Part shown: piece after piece, positions 5,545-6,569 of the stretch | Layout: each line of letters starts with the position of its first letter | Numbering within the stretch: position 1 is the first letter of the stretch | Assembly (NCBI GenBank): GCA_002254595.1 | Contig: NJEH01000049.1 | Location: 1-6,569 of the forward strand | Direction: 5' to 3' | DNA: 6,569 bases | Origin: Thermofilum sp. ex4484_15 | Lineage (GTDB): Archaea > Thermoproteota > Thermoprotei > Thermofilales > EX4484-15 | The notes under the pieces: generated by a model | Told to the model about the DNA's origin: nothing | Database searches by the model: none | The model's input: the letters and a program-made list of their open reading frames with translations, nothing else | Position numbers and translations under genes: made by a program

Positions 5545-5646
5545 CACTTATATCCCATACTTCTTATAAGTAAGACTATATATAAACTTGTCGCTATACT
5601 TATAAAAGGAATATCTTAAAATATATTTAAGTAACAGTTAAAATAA

Positions 5647-5802
5647 CTACTTTCTATATCTCTTGGGCCTTAAATCGTAGCTTCTACACCTTCTACACCT
5701 GATAGCATTCCAAGGATTCTTGGCTCCACACCTCCTACATATCTTAACTTTAAATACGTGATCTAGGGCTACTTGAAGTTTAACAGGATCAGTTATGGGC
5801 AT
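5647..5802 (-). CDS. rpl40e: Large-subunit ribosomal protein eL40
   Basis: Small zinc-binding ribosomal protein of 51 aa, below the size many gene finders report. It starts MPITDPVKLQVALDHVFKVK, and a four-Cys zinc site follows (Cys22, Cys25 in CRRCGAKNPW; Cys36, Cys39 in CRRC). The basic tail ends RPKRYRK. Length and motif spacing match archaeal L40e, which is not fused to ubiquitin as in eukaryotes. The ATG at 5802 is preceded by GGGTGA (SD) about 6 nt upstream. It lies 32 bp downstream of rimI on the same strand, so signal peptidase, rimI and eL40 probably form one transcript. The 140-bp AT-rich gap before tfb likely marks the end of this unit. Confidence 0.95.
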   Translation of the reverse strand: MPITDPVKLQVALDHVFKVKICRRCGAKNPWNAIRCRRCRSYDLRPKRYRK

Positions 5803-5834
5803 GGTAGGTCACCCTTAGAAGGTAGGGGAACCAT

Positions 5835-6317
5835 TTATATTTTTTCTGCCTCCATAGCCATGAGGTAAGCATCTTCGTTATCCAAGTAATAATGCTTTAA
5901 TATTCTTACCTTTCTAAAACCTAACTTTTCGTAAAGCGTTATAGCTGGCCCATTTGAAACCCTTACCTCTAAATAGTACTCATCTACTCTATAATGCTCC
6001 TTTAAAGCCCTAAGTGCCTTAATCATTAAGGATTTACCTATTCCTCTTCTCCTAGCCCAAGGCATTACGGCTATCGAAATTATATGCCCTTTCCTAGTTA
6101 ATCCTAACCTTAAATTTGAGAGACCATATTCGACTCTACACATTACGTAGCCTACTACTTCCCCTCCCATTTCCGCTACTAGGAAGGCCTTAGGATAATT
6201 CCTATAATGCTCCATGAAGAAGAAAGGGGGGTAATTTTCGGGTAGGCATCTCCTATTTATATTTACTACAGCGCTTAGATCTTCTGGCTTAAATTCTCTT
6301 ATCATATATTCCTCCAT
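5835..6317 (-). CDS. rimI: N-alpha-acetyltransferase, Ard1/RimI type (GNAT)
   Basis: GNAT-fold acetyltransferase of 160 aa, expected to transfer acetyl from acetyl-CoA to protein N-termini. It resembles the Sulfolobus Ard1 (NatA-like) enzyme of broad specificity in the segments RRCLPENYP, GHIISIAVMPWARRRGIG and EVRVSNGPAITLYEKLGF. The acetyl-CoA pyrophosphate loop is RRRGIG (RxxGxG). LEVRVSNGPAITLYEKLGF is the conserved C-terminal half, followed by the family tail EDAYLMAME. Two starts are plausible. ATG at 6317 has GGTG 6 nt upstream; ATG at 6305, four codons later, has GGAGG 5 nt upstream, formed partly by the first ATG. It lies 13 bp after the signal peptidase stop and 32 bp before eL40. 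Cytoplasmic, probably ribosome-associated by analogy. Confidence 0.93.
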   Translation of the reverse strand: MEEYMIREFKPEDLSAVVNINRRCLPENYPPFFFMEHYRNYPKAFLVAEMGGEVVGYVMCRVEYGLSNLRLGLTRKGHIISIAVMPWARRRGIGKSLMIKALRALKEHYRVDEYYLEVRVSNGPAITLYEKLGFRKVRILKHYYLDNEDAYLMAMEAEKI

Positions 6318-6330
6318 GGGTTACACCGCC

Positions 6331-6569
6331 CTAAGCCCCTAAACTATGCGGTACCGAGGAAAGAGGTAACCTGAAGCCCGCTTTCCTCAAAACTAGCGAT
6401 AACCCCCCTAAATAGGGTATTACTATTGCTACCTTCCCCTTTACATCCTTCTTATTGACCGGCGGGAAATCCGGAAAACTATTTGCATCGCCTTTAGTCC
6501 AATACCCTACCACTGTACCGTTAACTACCTCCAATTTTATTATCCTATGTACTATATACTCCCCTCCCC
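6331..6569 (-). CDS. Signal peptidase I (SEC11/S26B type), C-terminal fragment
   Basis: C-terminal part of an archaeal/ER-type signal peptidase, which removes signal peptides from exported proteins at the membrane. The frame is open to the right edge, so the N-terminal membrane helix and catalytic Ser are outside the window, and the TTG at 6534 is internal. Visible motifs: GGEYIVHRIIK, where the His replaces the Lys of bacterial enzymes; YWTKGDANSFPDFPPV, with the conserved Asp residues of box E; and VKGKVAIVIPYLG. This is the Ser-His-Asp architecture of SEC11. The C-terminus ends about 23 residues after IPYLGG and shows no clear second membrane helix. It is the first gene of the cluster with rimI and eL40. 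Confidence 0.88.
   Translation of the reverse strand, partial: GGEYIVHRIIKLEVVNGTVVGYWTKGDANSFPDFPPVNKKDVKGKVAIVIPYLGGLSLVLRKAGFRLPLSSVPHSLGA

Noticed and set aside
1..6569. tRNA, C/D box sRNA, CRISPR or insertion sequence
   Set aside because: Gaps between genes are short and hold no cloverleaf, no convincing C (RUGAUGA) plus D (CUGA) box pair, no spaced repeats and no transposase or terminal inverted repeats.

Overview
The window reads as chromosomal DNA of a thermophilic crenarchaeon (Thermoproteota). It carries an archaeal TFB, Spt4, a GTP-dependent dephospho-CoA kinase (the archaea-only CoA enzyme), ribosomal protein eL40, a Utp24-like PIN protein and an Ard1/RimI acetyltransferase that resembles the Sulfolobus enzyme. 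AGG is the common Arg codon, TATA-like boxes lie about 27 bp from predicted starts, leaders are very short, and several starts have a GGTG-type Shine-Dalgarno (SD). No mobile element, CRISPR array, tRNA or rRNA was seen. No gene-free stretch exceeds 300 bp.

Layout. 1-188 (+) is the C-terminal end of a UPF0173 metal-dependent hydrolase, which meets a convergent M24 Xaa-Pro peptidase (-) with overlapping stop codons. Next on the minus strand are a GTP-dependent dephospho-CoA kinase, spt4 and a PIN-domain gene; in transcription order PIN -> spt4 -> kinase -> peptidase. A 114-132 bp divergent promoter region with a 7-bp inverted repeat separates PIN from a plus-strand COG2403 GTPase (cyclic 2,3-diphosphoglycerate synthetase family), followed by a HIT-family hydrolase. 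The HIT gene converges on a minus-strand tfb gene, 4 bp apart. Upstream of tfb lies a TATA-rich 140 bp region and then a minus-strand cluster: signal peptidase (partial, right edge) -> rimI -> eL40.

Most genes are information-processing housekeeping: transcription (TFB, Spt4), ribosome and rRNA maturation (eL40, PIN), protein N-terminal processing and secretion (RimI/Ard1, signal peptidase, Xaa-Pro peptidase), CoA synthesis and nucleotide metabolism. I found no evidence of a defence or mobile system.

The most notable feature is that three consecutive minus-strand genes (spt4, dephospho-CoA kinase, M24 peptidase) have intact, family-like N-termini but no in-frame ATG, GTG or TTG where translation should begin. 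Plausible near-cognate starts are ACG for spt4 and the peptidase, and ATA overlapping the spt4 stop for the kinase. A default gene finder would miss spt4 and truncate the other two. The spt4/kinase pair also lacks the rpo7 and rps24e genes that commonly flank it.
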